Shown here: positions 15,017-24,595 of the stretch, in pieces
Numbering within the stretch: position 1 is the stretch's first letter
Layout: each line of letters begins with the position of its first letter
Assembly (NCBI RefSeq): GCF_000255555.1
Contig: NZ_AGRW01000047.1
Location: 1-64,000 of the forward strand
Length of the DNA: 64,000 nt
Source: Treponema saccharophilum DSM 2985
Lineage (GTDB): Bacteria > Spirochaetota > Spirochaetia > Treponematales > Treponemataceae
Direction of reading: 5' to 3'
Program-made: the position numbers and the translations under genes
Notes under the pieces: model-generated
Seen by the model: the letters and a program-made list of their open reading frames with translations, nothing else
Database searches by the model: none
What the model was told of the DNA's origin: nothing

Positions 15017-18000
15017 CTACTCCTTGTCCCAGTCAACTTCTGGCAGACTGTTTACAATGTCCACCGTCTGAACGCTAATATTAATCACTGACAGAAGCAA
15101 ATCCAGAATATAGCGTGGCTTTTGGTGCTCCCGGCTCCAGTCGTTTGGGTTATTGGTGATTCCGCTCTTTTTGTCGGTGGTGACGGCATAACGCTCCATA
15201 ATCCACTCGATTGCGGACTTTCCGTTCACAACATACTCGTAGGCTTTTTCCGGAATATTCTTTATCGTGTGATAGTGGTTGTAGATGATTGTGTCTTTCT
15301 GTCCTTTTTTCGGAAACTTCATCTGCTCAACCGCATAATAGGCATATTCGTCGGCTTTTGCTCTTTCATTGTCTCCTGCGACCATAAGGGCATCGTCTGG
15401 AACATTGCGTGACTTAGGGATTTTTAAGACAGCATTTTTAAGTGAGTCAACAGTTACGTCTGGAGACGGTGCGACCTTCTCGTAATTCAAATGAAGATTT
15501 GCCAGTTCTCGTCCTGCTTTGCTGAAAGCCCAGAATTTTTCGTAGTCGGATACAAGTGGAATACGAGCCATCATTTTTTTTAAGTCAGCAGAATACGTTT
15601 CTTTATAGCTTTTTGAGTGTAGAAGTCCGTAAACATAATAGAAGATGTCTTCTCTCTGAACTTTGTTTCCATACTTAGTCTGTGCTCGTTCTAGAATAAA
15701 ATCTGTAACACCTTCATGTTTTATAATTTGTGCATCGTCGTCTCCAAAGAGAGAATTTTGGTCTGGTTTTATGATTTCATACCAATAAAGAGGGAAACAC
15801 TGACTAGACGCTAACATTCCCAAATCAGGGATTGTATTTGTTATTAATGTTGAGAAGTCTTTTTTATCACCAAGTCCTGGTATACAAATCAACAAATTTT
15901 TATGAGATGTTGTTGGGAAAATTTGAGGTAATTTGCCCATCCTATCAACGAGAGGTGAATACCACAAAATTTTCTGCATAAAGAAAGGTCTGTACATTGC
16001 TTCTCGAATTTCAGCATCATCATAATTATAAAGACGCTCTTTTTTTAAGTCATCAAGAACTCCGTCAGACCAAGAAATCTTTGTTGTATTAAATTCTGGT
16101 GATGTGCGTTTTCCTTCTTTTATTTCTTGTATTGTATTGTTATAAAAATCTATACTTTCTTTAGCGACAGACTCAATTTTATCGTATGAAGAATTATACG
16201 ACCATGCGTCTCTCTGTGTTTTTGCACCATTTGAGTAAAGAGGAACAAAGAATGTATTATTATTTGAAGTTTTTTTATCTCCTAATGGTATCCACGTTGA
16301 GAATTTTTCATTTCTTACACTAATCCAGTCTCCATGTTCATTTGGGGTTATCTGGTCAAGTTTCATTTGAGCAATGTCATGGAAGTCTGAAATAATTTTC
16401 AATTTATCTTCACGACTCAAGTAATCACCAATGTCATGATACATAATCTTAGCTTTTCCAGAATGACCCGACTTTTTTACAAGGAGTGTAATAGCAATAG
16501 GGGTTCGACTTCCTGAACCAAAAATCTTACCACCTTCTTTTCTAGAAAGTTCTCCACTCGTACGCTGATTACCTCTTAAATTGAAAACATATATTGAGCT
16601 AAATTCTTGTTCAATGGTTTTTCTAAATCCGTCCTGTGCATTACCATCAAGCCATGCTCCATTTGAGACGAAGGCAATAACGCCTCCGTCTGTTTTATCA
16701 AGACGGTCGCTTGCCCAACGGAAGGCTTTAATGTATGAATCATAAGTTGAGTTTTTCAGTGTTGCTTCTGATTTTGCAACGTAAGTACTTGAAATTCTTC
16801 CTTCTAGTTTTGGATACGACTGATTCTGTGCGTTATCATTAGCAGATTTTTGACCTACCGAATACGGTGGATTTCCAACGATGACGGTAATAGGTTGTTT
16901 CTTCTGCTCATTTACACGGTCACTGTTTTCGCTGAAAATCTCGTCGTTCAATGTCGGGTCGCCATTTTCGTACAACTGAAATGTATCGGTCAAACAGATA
17001 CCACCGAACGGCTCGTATGTTTCTTTACCGCTCAAATCGTGGTAGGCGTTTTCAATGTTTACGCTGGCAATGTAGTAAGCCAGAAGCACGATTTCGTTAG
17101 CAAAAATCTCGTGCTTGTATTTTCGCTCCAAATCCTCTGGTTTTATAATTCCAGACTGCAAGAGTCGTGTGATAAATGTACCAGTTCCAGTGAATGGGTC
17201 GATGACGTTAACTTTCTCATCACTGATTGAACGTCCGAATTCTTTATTCAGGACATACTCGGTACTGTGCAAAATGAAATCAACGACTGGAACTGGAGTA
17301 TAAACAATCCCCAGCTTCTCAACTGTCATCGGGAAAGCGTTCTTGAAGAATGAGTCGTAAAGTTCAACAACGACTTTCTGTTTTGCCTCTGCATTGTCGA
17401 TTCCATCTGCCCGCTTACGAACGTCATCATAGAACCTTTCCAGTTTTTCCAAGTCTTCAGGGTCACTCTTTTCGTCAAGCAGAGCAACGATGTCTTCCAG
17501 TGATTTTGAAACAGGGTTCTCTTTTGTGAAGTGGTCGTTTCCGAACAGAGCCTCAAAGACTGGTTTTGTAATCATGTGCTGAGCCAGCATTTCTACGGCT
17601 TCGCCCTGGCTTACGCTGGGATTGAGGTTCTTTTTTAAGCCCTCCCAGTAAGCATTGAATTTTTCTTTATGGTCGCCGTCAACCGCAATCAGCTTGTTTA
17701 TACGCTCGATATTTCGCTTTGCGATTTCGCCTACATCTTTTCCCCAGTCAGCCCAATAGCGTCGTGAGCCGACTTTGCTTACCATTTTTGCAAATACCTG
17801 TGACTGCAAGTCCTGGAATTTATCGTAGAGTTCCTGTTGAAGCTCGTCAAAATCAAATTCCTGAAGCACCCAGTTTTCTTCGCTTCCGTCCTTAAAAACG
17901 GCTTCACCGTACCCGAAGTTTCCGCCACCTGTAACACGTATGCTCTTGGGCTTCTTTTTATTCAGCTCCAGTTTGTTTACAGTAGCATTAAAACGGTCAT

Positions 18001-19969
18001 CGTGAGCGCGAAGGGCTTTTAGTACTGTCCATACGATTTTAAAATCATCGCTCTTATCAAGGATTTCGCTTGCGTCACTGTTTGAAGGAACGATAACGGG
18101 AATGATAATGTAGCCGTACTTTTTCCCTTCGGCACGACGCATTACACGGCCAACAGACTGAACTACATCGACTTCACTGTTCCGGCTTGAAAGAAAGAGA
18201 ATCGCATCCAAGCTGGGAACATCAACACCTTCACTTAAACAGCGTACATTGTTCAGAATTCGGCACTCTTTTTTGCCTGAATCTGCCTTTTTAAGCCAGT
18301 CAAGTTTTTCTTCTCGGACTGAGCTTCCCATAGAACCGTCAACATGGTCTGCTTCAACGACAACTAAATCAGCCCTGTCATCTTCGCTCATGTTTTCATA
18401 ATATGCTTTCTGGCATACATTGAAACTGTCTCTCAGATATTTTGAATTCTCAATGTTTGAGCAGAATGCAACCGCGGACTTCATCGGCTCCGGGTCTTCG
18501 TCCGTAAAAAGTTCTTTATCCGTAAGATAATTCGTGCGTTTTGAAAGAACATTTATGCAACCGATAAGTTTTATTGCGTCAACCGCTTTTATTTCCTTGT
18601 TATCTTCTGTTTTTTGGTCAAGGATGATTTTCTGAATCTTCGGGTCAACAGAATTCTCGTCCAGAGTAAGAACTACGACCTTGTAGTCAGAAAGAAGCTT
18701 TTTCTCAACAGCTTCGCCAAAGCCTATTCGGTAAATTTCCTCGCCGTAAATTTCAGCATCGTCCATGCTCCAGAGCGTTGTCTCAGTTTCTTTTGCTTTT
18801 GTCTGGGTGTTCGTATCATAAAGTTTTGGTGTTGCCGTCATATAAAGACGTTTTTTTGCCTTTACATTGCTGTCCGAATGAACTTTTACGAATGCAGAAT
18901 CCTCTCTTCCGTTGGGAGTGTAGCCGGTTGTTCGGTGGGCTTCATCACAGACAATCAAATCGAAGATGAAAGAATCATTCTCAGACAGGTTAATTGCTTT
19001 CTGAACTTTACTGATAACATCAATCGACTGGTAGGTGCTGAACACGACAATCATTCCGCCTTCTTTTGCCTGCCGCCTCTTGAAATTCAAAAACTGCCAG
19101 CGAACTTTATTTGTATCGGTAGTTGCAGGAAGCACAAGATTTGAAATTGTATCATCGTTTGCCTTTGAAGCCTTTGCATCAGAACAAATACAGATTGGAT
19201 AAATATTCTGTTTGCATTGTGCAGACCATTCTTTTAATGTCTGGCTTAAAAGCGCAATTGACGGAACGAGGAATAAAACAAGATGACTGTCTCTTGCAAG
19301 TCCTTCTGAAATACGGAGAGAAGTGAAGGTCTTGCCGGTTCCGCAAGCCATAATAAGCTTTCCACGATTGTGATTCTCAAAATATTTGATAGTAGAGTCG
19401 TAGGCTTTTTGCTGATGTTCCCGCAAATCGTATTTTACAGAAGCAGCCTTATCTCCATAAAGCCCCGCGTCAAGTTTTTCCCAGTCAACGCTGTCGTTCT
19501 TTAAGTCAATCAAACCTAGCCTAGCAACATGCAGCTTGTCTATTGCATTCTGGGCTTCTGAATTAAAGCCGTTAATGGTCGTGTCAATCCAGATTCGGTG
19601 CGAGAAATTTTTGTTTTCACCGCCAACGCTAAAAGGGAACTGAGAAGTCGTGATGAATGTGCTTACTGTAGCAAGGTCAATTTTTTTGTTTTTCTGGTAG
19701 CATTTGCACTGAACTGCCCAATATTCGCCGTCAAGAGTTCTGCAAACAAGGTCTATTCCTGTGTCCTTTCCGCCAGTTCCGAACTGAGACTTTTCTGGAA
19801 ACTCAGACCAAAGCCAGACATCAGAAAGCTGACTTTTATATTCCGGTTTGGTTAAAAGATAGGCTTTTATGAGTTTTTCAAAGCGGTCTCCTTTGTCTCG
19901 CTCCGAAAATGATTCTATGCGGTATTTGTCTATGATTTGGTCAAATTTTGTAGAGGATAAGTTTTGCAT
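15017..19969 (-). CDS. single-polypeptide Type ISP restriction-modification enzyme
   Basis: A 1650-residue protein carrying all functions of a Type ISP system. An Mrr-like nuclease lies at about residues 60-100 (GIDLVCRTLDGEYWAVQCK). A helicase follows with Walker A MACGTGKTF near 206 and DEAH near 341. A gamma-type adenine methyltransferase has DPFTGTGTFITR near 921 and NPPYSVG near 1031. A long C-terminal target-recognition region ends the protein. Length and order match LlaGI-type enzymes (about 1570-1650). The ATG at 19969 was chosen because GGAG lies 6 bases upstream; a TTG at 19981 falls inside that site. All catalytic motifs look intact. An XRE regulator gene is divergent from it. Confidence 0.93.
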   Translation of the reverse strand: MQNLSSTKFDQIIDKYRIESFSERDKGDRFEKLIKAYLLTKPEYKSQLSDVWLWSEFPEKSQFGTGGKDTGIDLVCRTLDGEYWAVQCKCYQKNKKIDLATVSTFITTSQFPFSVGGENKNFSHRIWIDTTINGFNSEAQNAIDKLHVARLGLIDLKNDSVDWEKLDAGLYGDKAASVKYDLREHQQKAYDSTIKYFENHNRGKLIMACGTGKTFTSLRISEGLARDSHLVLFLVPSIALLSQTLKEWSAQCKQNIYPICICSDAKASKANDDTISNLVLPATTDTNKVRWQFLNFKRRQAKEGGMIVVFSTYQSIDVISKVQKAINLSENDSFIFDLIVCDEAHRTTGYTPNGREDSAFVKVHSDSNVKAKKRLYMTATPKLYDTNTQTKAKETETTLWSMDDAEIYGEEIYRIGFGEAVEKKLLSDYKVVVLTLDENSVDPKIQKIILDQKTEDNKEIKAVDAIKLIGCINVLSKRTNYLTDKELFTDEDPEPMKSAVAFCSNIENSKYLRDSFNVCQKAYYENMSEDDRADLVVVEADHVDGSMGSSVREEKLDWLKKADSGKKECRILNNVRCLSEGVDVPSLDAILFLSSRNSEVDVVQSVGRVMRRAEGKKYGYIIIPVIVPSNSDASEILDKSDDFKIVWTVLKALRAHDDRFNATVNKLELNKKKPKSIRVTGGGNFGYGEAVFKDGSEENWVLQEFDFDELQQELYDKFQDLQSQVFAKMVSKVGSRRYWADWGKDVGEIAKRNIERINKLIAVDGDHKEKFNAYWEGLKKNLNPSVSQGEAVEMLAQHMITKPVFEALFGNDHFTKENPVSKSLEDIVALLDEKSDPEDLEKLERFYDDVRKRADGIDNAEAKQKVVVELYDSFFKNAFPMTVEKLGIVYTPVPVVDFILHSTEYVLNKEFGRSISDEKVNVIDPFTGTGTFITRLLQSGIIKPEDLERKYKHEIFANEIVLLAYYIASVNIENAYHDLSGKETYEPFGGICLTDTFQLYENGDPTLNDEIFSENSDRVNEQKKQPITVIVGNPPYSVGQKSANDNAQNQSYPKLEGRISSTYVAKSEATLKNSTYDSYIKAFRWASDRLDKTDGGVIAFVSNGAWLDGNAQDGFRKTIEQEFSSIYVFNLRGNQRTSGELSRKEGGKIFGSGSRTPIAITLLVKKSGHSGKAKIMYHDIGDYLSREDKLKIISDFHDIAQMKLDQITPNEHGDWISVRNEKFSTWIPLGDKKTSNNNTFFVPLYSNGAKTQRDAWSYNSSYDKIESVAKESIDFYNNTIQEIKEGKRTSPEFNTTKISWSDGVLDDLKKERLYNYDDAEIREAMYRPFFMQKILWYSPLVDRMGKLPQIFPTTSHKNLLICIPGLGDKKDFSTLITNTIPDLGMLASSQCFPLYWYEIIKPDQNSLFGDDDAQIIKHEGVTDFILERAQTKYGNKVQREDIFYYVYGLLHSKSYKETYSADLKKMMARIPLVSDYEKFWAFSKAGRELANLHLNYEKVAPSPDVTVDSLKNAVLKIPKSRNVPDDALMVAGDNERAKADEYAYYAVEQMKFPKKGQKDTIIYNHYHTIKNIPEKAYEYVVNGKSAIEWIMERYAVTTDKKSGITNNPNDWSREHQKPRYILDLLLSVINISVQTVDIVNSLPEVDWDKE

Positions 19970-20101
19970 GAACGGCTCCAAGAGTAAAGACAGGTCTAAA
20001 ATTTCGTCTTTTTGATACAGTAAGTCTAAATGATAAACTTTTATTAAGAAACGGTCTATATTATAGGAATTAATAAATAAAAAGTTTGTTAATTTGGACT
20101 G

Positions 20102-20422
20102 GTGAACAATGCAAAATCTGAATTTGTTGAAAACTTAATTTTTTATAGGAATCAAAAAGAATTATCTCAATTAGAATTGTCTGGAATATGTGATTGTGGG
20201 AAAAGTACGATAAGCGGGATTGAGGCGGGAAAAACTTTTCCTTCATTCGACTTGATTTATAGACTTGCTGATGCCCTTGAAATCCACCCCGCCGACCTCT
20301 TCTTACGCAACTCCAGCCAGAGCCGTGAAGATGTGCGCAAGTTTTTTGACGAGGAACTGACTGTAAAAATGAAGGAAATGGTAGAAAAGAAATTTCCTGA
20401 AGCAGAAAAATTCGAGGATTAG
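20102..20422 (+). CDS. XRE-family helix-turn-helix regulator (possible controller protein)
   Basis: A 106-residue protein with a GTG start. Residues 12-65 form a Cro/C1-type HTH: LSQLELSGICDCGKSTISGIEAGKTFPSFDLIYRLADALEI. The C-terminal 40 residues are acidic and helical. It is divergent from the Type ISP gene, with about 130 bases between starts. This is the position expected for a controller that times restriction expression, although such controllers are best known from Type II systems. Confidence 0.85.
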   Translation: MNNAKSEFVENLIFYRNQKELSQLELSGICDCGKSTISGIEAGKTFPSFDLIYRLADALEIHPADLFLRNSSQSREDVRKFFDEELTVKMKEMVEKKFPEAEKFED

Positions 20423-20463
20423 CCAATGCTTAGGGGAGATTGCGTTAGCAATCTCGAATCCGT

Positions 20464-20598
20464 GTGGCAATTTTTGCAAACAGCGACATTGACTGGAGCA
20501 AGTCGATTCCGGAAATTGACAAGCAGCTTTACAGGAAGTACGGTTTATCCGAGGAAGAAATCGCATTCATCGAAAAGATGATAAAGCCAATGGAATAG
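20464..20598 (+). pseudogene. DNA methyltransferase C-terminal remnant
   Basis: An open frame of 44 codons reads IFANSDIDWSKSIPEIDKQL, then YRKYGLSEEEIAFIE and KMIKPME, ending at 20598. This sequence is typical of the extreme C-terminus of Eco57I-like and other adenine DNA methyltransferases. No start codon or catalytic part remains. It is evidence that an earlier restriction-modification gene stood here. Confidence 0.6.
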
Positions 20599-20642
20599 AA
20601 CTATAGTTTTTCTTCATAACAAACTGTCGTTTTCCATATAAT

Positions 20643-20679
20643 AAAACCTCTGGTCTGCATCAGGCAAAGCAGAGGTTTT
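20643..20679. terminator. hairpin, probable terminator
   Basis: AAAACCTCTG and CAGAGGTTTT form a perfect 10-bp stem with a 17-base loop. The stem's own A/T flanks could act in both directions. It follows the methyltransferase remnant. Confidence 0.6.
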
Positions 20680-20776
20680 CTGTATGCTTAGCTTCAGTTT
20701 TTCTTTGTTGCAAGCGAGCGTCCATAAAGGCCATTTTCACCAGAACCTATTTCTAATACCTGCAATCTATCTCTAA

Positions 20777-20923
20777 TCAAATATTGCAAAAGATATAACA
20801 GCTCGCATAGAATTGATTTGCTGGCACTATAATGAAAAACGATATTTTTATCATTTAATTGACGAAAATGGTAAAAAATTGAGCAAGCGTTATTATGCAG
20901 ATGAATTGCAAAAGGTGGATTAA
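20777..20923 (+). other. open frame without start, upstream of kptA
   Basis: The interval between the hairpin and kptA (20680-20924) holds one open frame of 48 codons: ITARIELICWHYNEKRYFYH, then LIDENGKKLSKRYYADELQK, stop at 20921. It has protein-like composition but no start codon. It is probably the tail of a lost gene, since a fragment would be expected to couple to kptA, whose start lies 2 bases beyond its stop. I do not recognise the family. Confidence 0.3.
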
Positions 20924-20924
20924 C

Positions 20925-21473
20925 TTGGATTACATCAAGCTTAGTAAAGAAATTTCCTATGCTCTGCGACATGCACCATGGGAGTATGAACTGGAAATGG
21001 ATGAGAATGGTTTTGTCGATATCCAACAGCTTCTATCATCTATAAACGAAGAGAATAACTATCCAAAACTCATTGATAAAATGGATATTCTTCACGTAAT
21101 TGAAATATCTGATAAGAAAAGGCTTGAAATTTCCGGTGAAAAAATCCGAGCAATGTACGGTCATTCTTTTTCAATGCTGATAAAATATAATGAAGAGACT
21201 CCGCCAGCCATCTTGTATCATGGAACTGCAAAACGTTTTTTAAGTTCAATTATGACAGAAGGCTTAAAGCCAATGAGCCGACAGTATGTTCATTTAAGTG
21301 CAGATATAGAAACTGCAATGCGGGTTGGAAAAAGAAGAGATTCCGAACCAGTGATATTGCAAATTGATACAGTTTCTGCATTAAAATTTGGCATAAAATT
21401 TTATCATGCGAATGAAAAAGTATGGTTGTGCAAGGAACTACCTTTTCAGTTTTTAAGCAACTTGCAAGTATAA
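20925..21473 (+). CDS. kptA: RNA 2'-phosphotransferase (Tpt1/KptA)
   Basis: A 182-residue protein. The TTG start at 20925 follows AAAGGTGG and gives LDYIKLSKEISYALRHAPWE, the standard family start. The core motifs are RHAPWEYEL, ILYHGTAKRFLSSIMTEGL, RQYVHLSAD and VGKRR, and all key Arg/His residues of the NAD-dependent 2'-phosphate transfer centre are present. It transfers an RNA 2'-phosphate to NAD, releasing ADP-ribose 1'',2''-cyclic phosphate. Bacteria lack tRNA splicing of the fungal kind, so a role in RNA repair or in answering RNA-targeting toxins is possible. Confidence 0.92.
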   Translation: MDYIKLSKEISYALRHAPWEYELEMDENGFVDIQQLLSSINEENNYPKLIDKMDILHVIEISDKKRLEISGEKIRAMYGHSFSMLIKYNEETPPAILYHGTAKRFLSSIMTEGLKPMSRQYVHLSADIETAMRVGKRRDSEPVILQIDTVSALKFGIKFYHANEKVWLCKELPFQFLSNLQV

Positions 21474-21712
21474 AGGTGTTTGGGTTGTTGTCATAAAAAC
21501 ACATGGAACTGTCGGTTCTGTATTCCAAGTTCTATTTATCCTGATGCAAGTAGTTAGCCTAGTAGACGGAGTAAAAATGATAAAAGAGGAATTTGCAAAA
21601 TTGGAAGGTTAGACAAAATGAGTTTTGTAGCAAAACCTCTCTAATTTGACGAGTAGAAACGCCATTTTATCGTGAGGTGGCTTTTTTCTTGAGTTTACAT
21701 AATTTTCTGAAA

Positions 21713-22440
21713 TTAGACACCCTGTCGAAGTTTGATTACGCGAATGTCATCTCGATTTACGATTGTTTCTGTATCGGCATTCAACTTGTCCGTTTCATCA
21801 ATGGAAAGGAAAATCTGTTTTTGAGTTTCACTTGCATAGGCTTTATAAGATTTTCAAGCCTGTTTCCGCGAATGTTTGATATCAAATAGGAGTCGTGAAT
21901 AATTGCAGAAAGTTTTGTTAGATTCAACACGGCCAAATCAAACAAAATCAAGCTTGTGTAGTCTGTACCTGTTCCGTCATCCAAAGGTGAGCCAAGCTCA
22001 TAACCCGCGTTTGTAGGAAAATGAAACTGAATGCTTTCTATATCTTTTCCTAGGATTGATTCGCTGTAAAGTGAAAGCTTTTCGTTAATGGATTTTTCAA
22101 TATCATCCAAAATAGTTTTTTCATTGGTTTTGAGATTTTTTTTGTCAGCAGAAACTTTTGCTGCGGCAGCTTTCCTGTTTGTATCTTCATTTAACAATGC
22201 ATTCAATCTGTCGATTTCTCCCTGAATTCTGGAAAACTCAAGCAAAAATGCAGTTGTAAAATCTTCCTCATTTCCGCAATCAGCTATTTGCTTTTCAATA
22301 TTCTCAATGTCTGCCTGAACAGTTTCCAATTCAGAATTGTATTCTTGCAAAGCTTCTTCATGCTCTTCTGCAAGGATATTGTTCAGCTTTTCGTGGAAAG
22401 AATCTATTTCTTCAATTTTTTTTATGTCAGCATTTGGGGA
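21713..22440 (-). pseudogene. DUF2326-type ATPase, 5'-truncated and frameshifted
   Basis: The minus strand encodes a coiled coil (EYNSELETVQADIENIEKQI onward), then GSPLDDGTGTDYTSLILFDL and AIIHDSYLISNIRGNRLENL, the conserved end of DUF2326 SMC/RecN-like ATPases. At about 21845 the frame shifts, and the correct tail YASETQKQIFLSIDETDKLN continues to a stop at 21713. The frame is open upstream to about 22440 with no start, and the composition jumps to GC-rich there. The ATPase head and Walker A are missing. Such proteins occur in phage-defence loci; this copy is dead. Confidence 0.75.
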
Positions 22441-22522
22441 CGGAATGGGAGCGCGCGGGAAGCTTTCCGGATATTCGACATGTCAGCGTGTTGTGGTATG
22501 ATTGTCCGCGCCGGAGGGTTTT

Positions 22523-23137
22523 ATGGGAATCGAATCATTTTTGAGAAGCGGGAACGCGCGCCTCGACAGCCAGCTGCTTTTTTCCGCGGAAATAGACAGG
22601 ATGGCTGGAATTGTGAGGCGGACGATGCACGTTGACGGCTCGCGGCGCGAGAACGATGCCGAGCATTCGTGGCACATCGCGCTCATGGCGACGCTTTTTG
22701 CCGAATACGCGGTCGAGAAAGTGGATGTCAGCCGGGCGGTGGAGATGTGTCTCGTACACGACCTCGTGGAGATTTATGCTGGCGACACGTTCGCGTATGA
22801 CGAGAAGGGCAACGAGACGAAGGCCGAGCGCGAGCGCCTTGCCGCCGACAAGATTTTCTCGATGGTTCCCCCCGAGCAGGGAGCGCGGATGCGCGCGCTT
22901 TGGGAGGAGTTCGACGCGAGGAAAAGCGCGGACGCAAAATATGCCGCCTGCATGGACAGCCTGCAGCCGCTCCTCCACAACACGCTGACGTTCGGCTTCA
23001 CGTGGAAGGAAAGCGGGACGAAGCGGGCTGCCGTCGAGAAGCGGATGGCTGTCATCCGCGACTTCCTTCCTGAAGTGTATTCGTGGGTAGAGGCGAACCT
23101 TGACCGCGCCGTTCGCGAAGGCTGGCTCTCTGCCTGA
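22523..23137 (+). CDS. HD-domain phosphohydrolase (YfbR-like nucleotidase family)
   Basis: A 204-residue protein starting at 22523 after GGAGGG. It contains DAEHSWHIALMATLFAEYA (first metal-binding His), MCLVHDLVEIYAGD (the HD pair) and KYAACMDSLQPLLHNT (final Asp). The pattern fits HD_3-type hydrolases, which dephosphorylate deoxynucleoside monophosphates. This is the first gene of the GC-rich zone. The DUF3943 gene follows 23 bases later. Confidence 0.85.
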   Translation: MGIESFLRSGNARLDSQLLFSAEIDRMAGIVRRTMHVDGSRRENDAEHSWHIALMATLFAEYAVEKVDVSRAVEMCLVHDLVEIYAGDTFAYDEKGNETKAERERLAADKIFSMVPPEQGARMRALWEEFDARKSADAKYAACMDSLQPLLHNTLTFGFTWKESGTKRAAVEKRMAVIRDFLPEVYSWVEANLDRAVREGWLSA

Positions 23138-23160
23138 TTCCGCAAAAAGCTGTTTTCGAT

Positions 23161-24552
23161 ATGCGTTTCTTTTTTCGGATTTTCCTTTTCATTTCGCTGG
23201 TATGCCTTCCTGCGTTCCCCGGGGAACCTGGCCTTCCTCCGGCGGAGGGCGGCGGCAGGAAGGATGAAAGCACCGCCAAGAATTTCGCCATCGCGGTGGG
23301 GGATGTCATTGCCGTCGACCTCGTTTTCAACAGCATCGCGCGCATTTTCCTTCAGGAGGATTACGCCTACACCGACAAGTCGACCATGATGGCGAACCTG
23401 AAAAGCCGCTGGGTCTGGGACGAGGACGGCTATTTCATGAACCAGTTCGGCCATCCGTATCAGGGCTCGCTGTATTTCAAGTCGGGAAGGGCGAACGGCC
23501 TTGATTTCTGGCAGTCGCTTGCCGTTGCCGCCGCCGGCTCGTTCCTTTGGGAGGAATTCGGCGAGACGACGACGCCGTCCGTGAACGACATCATCACGAC
23601 GCCCGTCTGCGGTATGCTCGTCGGAGAATCCCTGCACAGGCTTTACGTCGACGCGTCCGAGATTTGCCCCGCCCTCGCGTGGATTTTAAGCCCCGTCGAC
23701 GCGATGAACGAGGCGCTCGGTCGAAAAAAGGCCTCCGTTTCCGGGCGCACCGAGGAAATAGACGTGATGTTCCACGGCGGCGGGAATTTCTCGCGGACGA
23801 AGTTTTTCGCCTGGGGGGAGGGAAATCCCGTCAGGAAGGCGACGCTCGGCGGCGCGCTCCGCATATTGTACGGCGAGCGGTGCGCGCATTCCACCGTCGA
23901 GCCGTTCGACTGGTTCGAGGCGGAGCTTGATTCGGCGTTCTCGTCCCATTTCTACCGCGTCGATTTCGCTATCGACGGCTTCCTTTATTCGCGCGCCATT
24001 TACCTTGGCGGCGGCGAGGCGACGCTCGGGCTCAACCTGCTTTATTCCGGGCGGAAATCGAGCGATGCGGCTTATTCCGATGCGGCGACGGGCGTGAAAT
24101 TCATCTTTTTCCGTCCGGAAGAATCGTCATCCCTTCGCTTCGGCGCGCAGCTCGACGGCATTTTCATGGGAACGAGAAGCCTCGCCTACCTTTACGAGGA
24201 TGTCGATATCGGAAGCTACCGCAAGAATCCCGTCCGCTCCTACGATTTCGGGTACGGGATGCTTCTCGCGCTCGACTCGTCCGCAGAAATCGGGAACTGG
24301 CTGCTGTATTCGGAGGCGGAGGCGAGCATTCTCTTTCCCTATCCGTCTTCGGAGCTGAAAGGTTCGGAATGCTCGTCGCATTTCCTCGCGAAAGGGCGTC
24401 TGGGGATCGAGCGCGCACTCGCGCGGAATTTCTCGCTGGGGCTTTCCGTTTCCTCCGTCGCGAAATCCGACTCGTACACGGCGGTGCCAGACACGTTCCA
24501 GTTCCTGAACTGCGCCCGCCTCTACGGAAAATTCGCCTTCCGCCGCCGTTAG
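23161..24552 (+). CDS. DUF3943 outer-membrane-type protein
   Basis: A 463-residue secreted protein with signal peptide MRFFFRIFLFISLVCLPAFPG. Residues about 85-170 carry the DUF3943 hallmarks: FMNQFGHPYQGSLYFKSGRANGLDFW, GSFLWEEFGETTTPSVNDIITT and GMLVGESLHR. The remainder is strand-rich with alternating hydrophobic residues and ends in an aromatic-basic tail (FAFRRR), consistent with a beta-barrel. The function is unknown. It is followed by convergent transporter genes. Confidence 0.8.
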   Translation: MRFFFRIFLFISLVCLPAFPGEPGLPPAEGGGRKDESTAKNFAIAVGDVIAVDLVFNSIARIFLQEDYAYTDKSTMMANLKSRWVWDEDGYFMNQFGHPYQGSLYFKSGRANGLDFWQSLAVAAAGSFLWEEFGETTTPSVNDIITTPVCGMLVGESLHRLYVDASEICPALAWILSPVDAMNEALGRKKASVSGRTEEIDVMFHGGGNFSRTKFFAWGEGNPVRKATLGGALRILYGERCAHSTVEPFDWFEAELDSAFSSHFYRVDFAIDGFLYSRAIYLGGGEATLGLNLLYSGRKSSDAAYSDAATGVKFIFFRPEESSSLRFGAQLDGIFMGTRSLAYLYEDVDIGSYRKNPVRSYDFGYGMLLALDSSAEIGNWLLYSEAEASILFPYPSSELKGSECSSHFLAKGRLGIERALARNFSLGLSVSSVAKSDSYTAVPDTFQFLNCARLYGKFAFRRR

Positions 24553-24595
24553 GAAGCGGAATCACTTTCGAAATTGCGTTCCGGCTTCTCTTGCA

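Noticed and set aside
21578-21613. Short ORF MIKEEFAKLEG between kptA and the DUF2326 remnant.
   Set aside because: Only 11 codons; probably a gene scrap.
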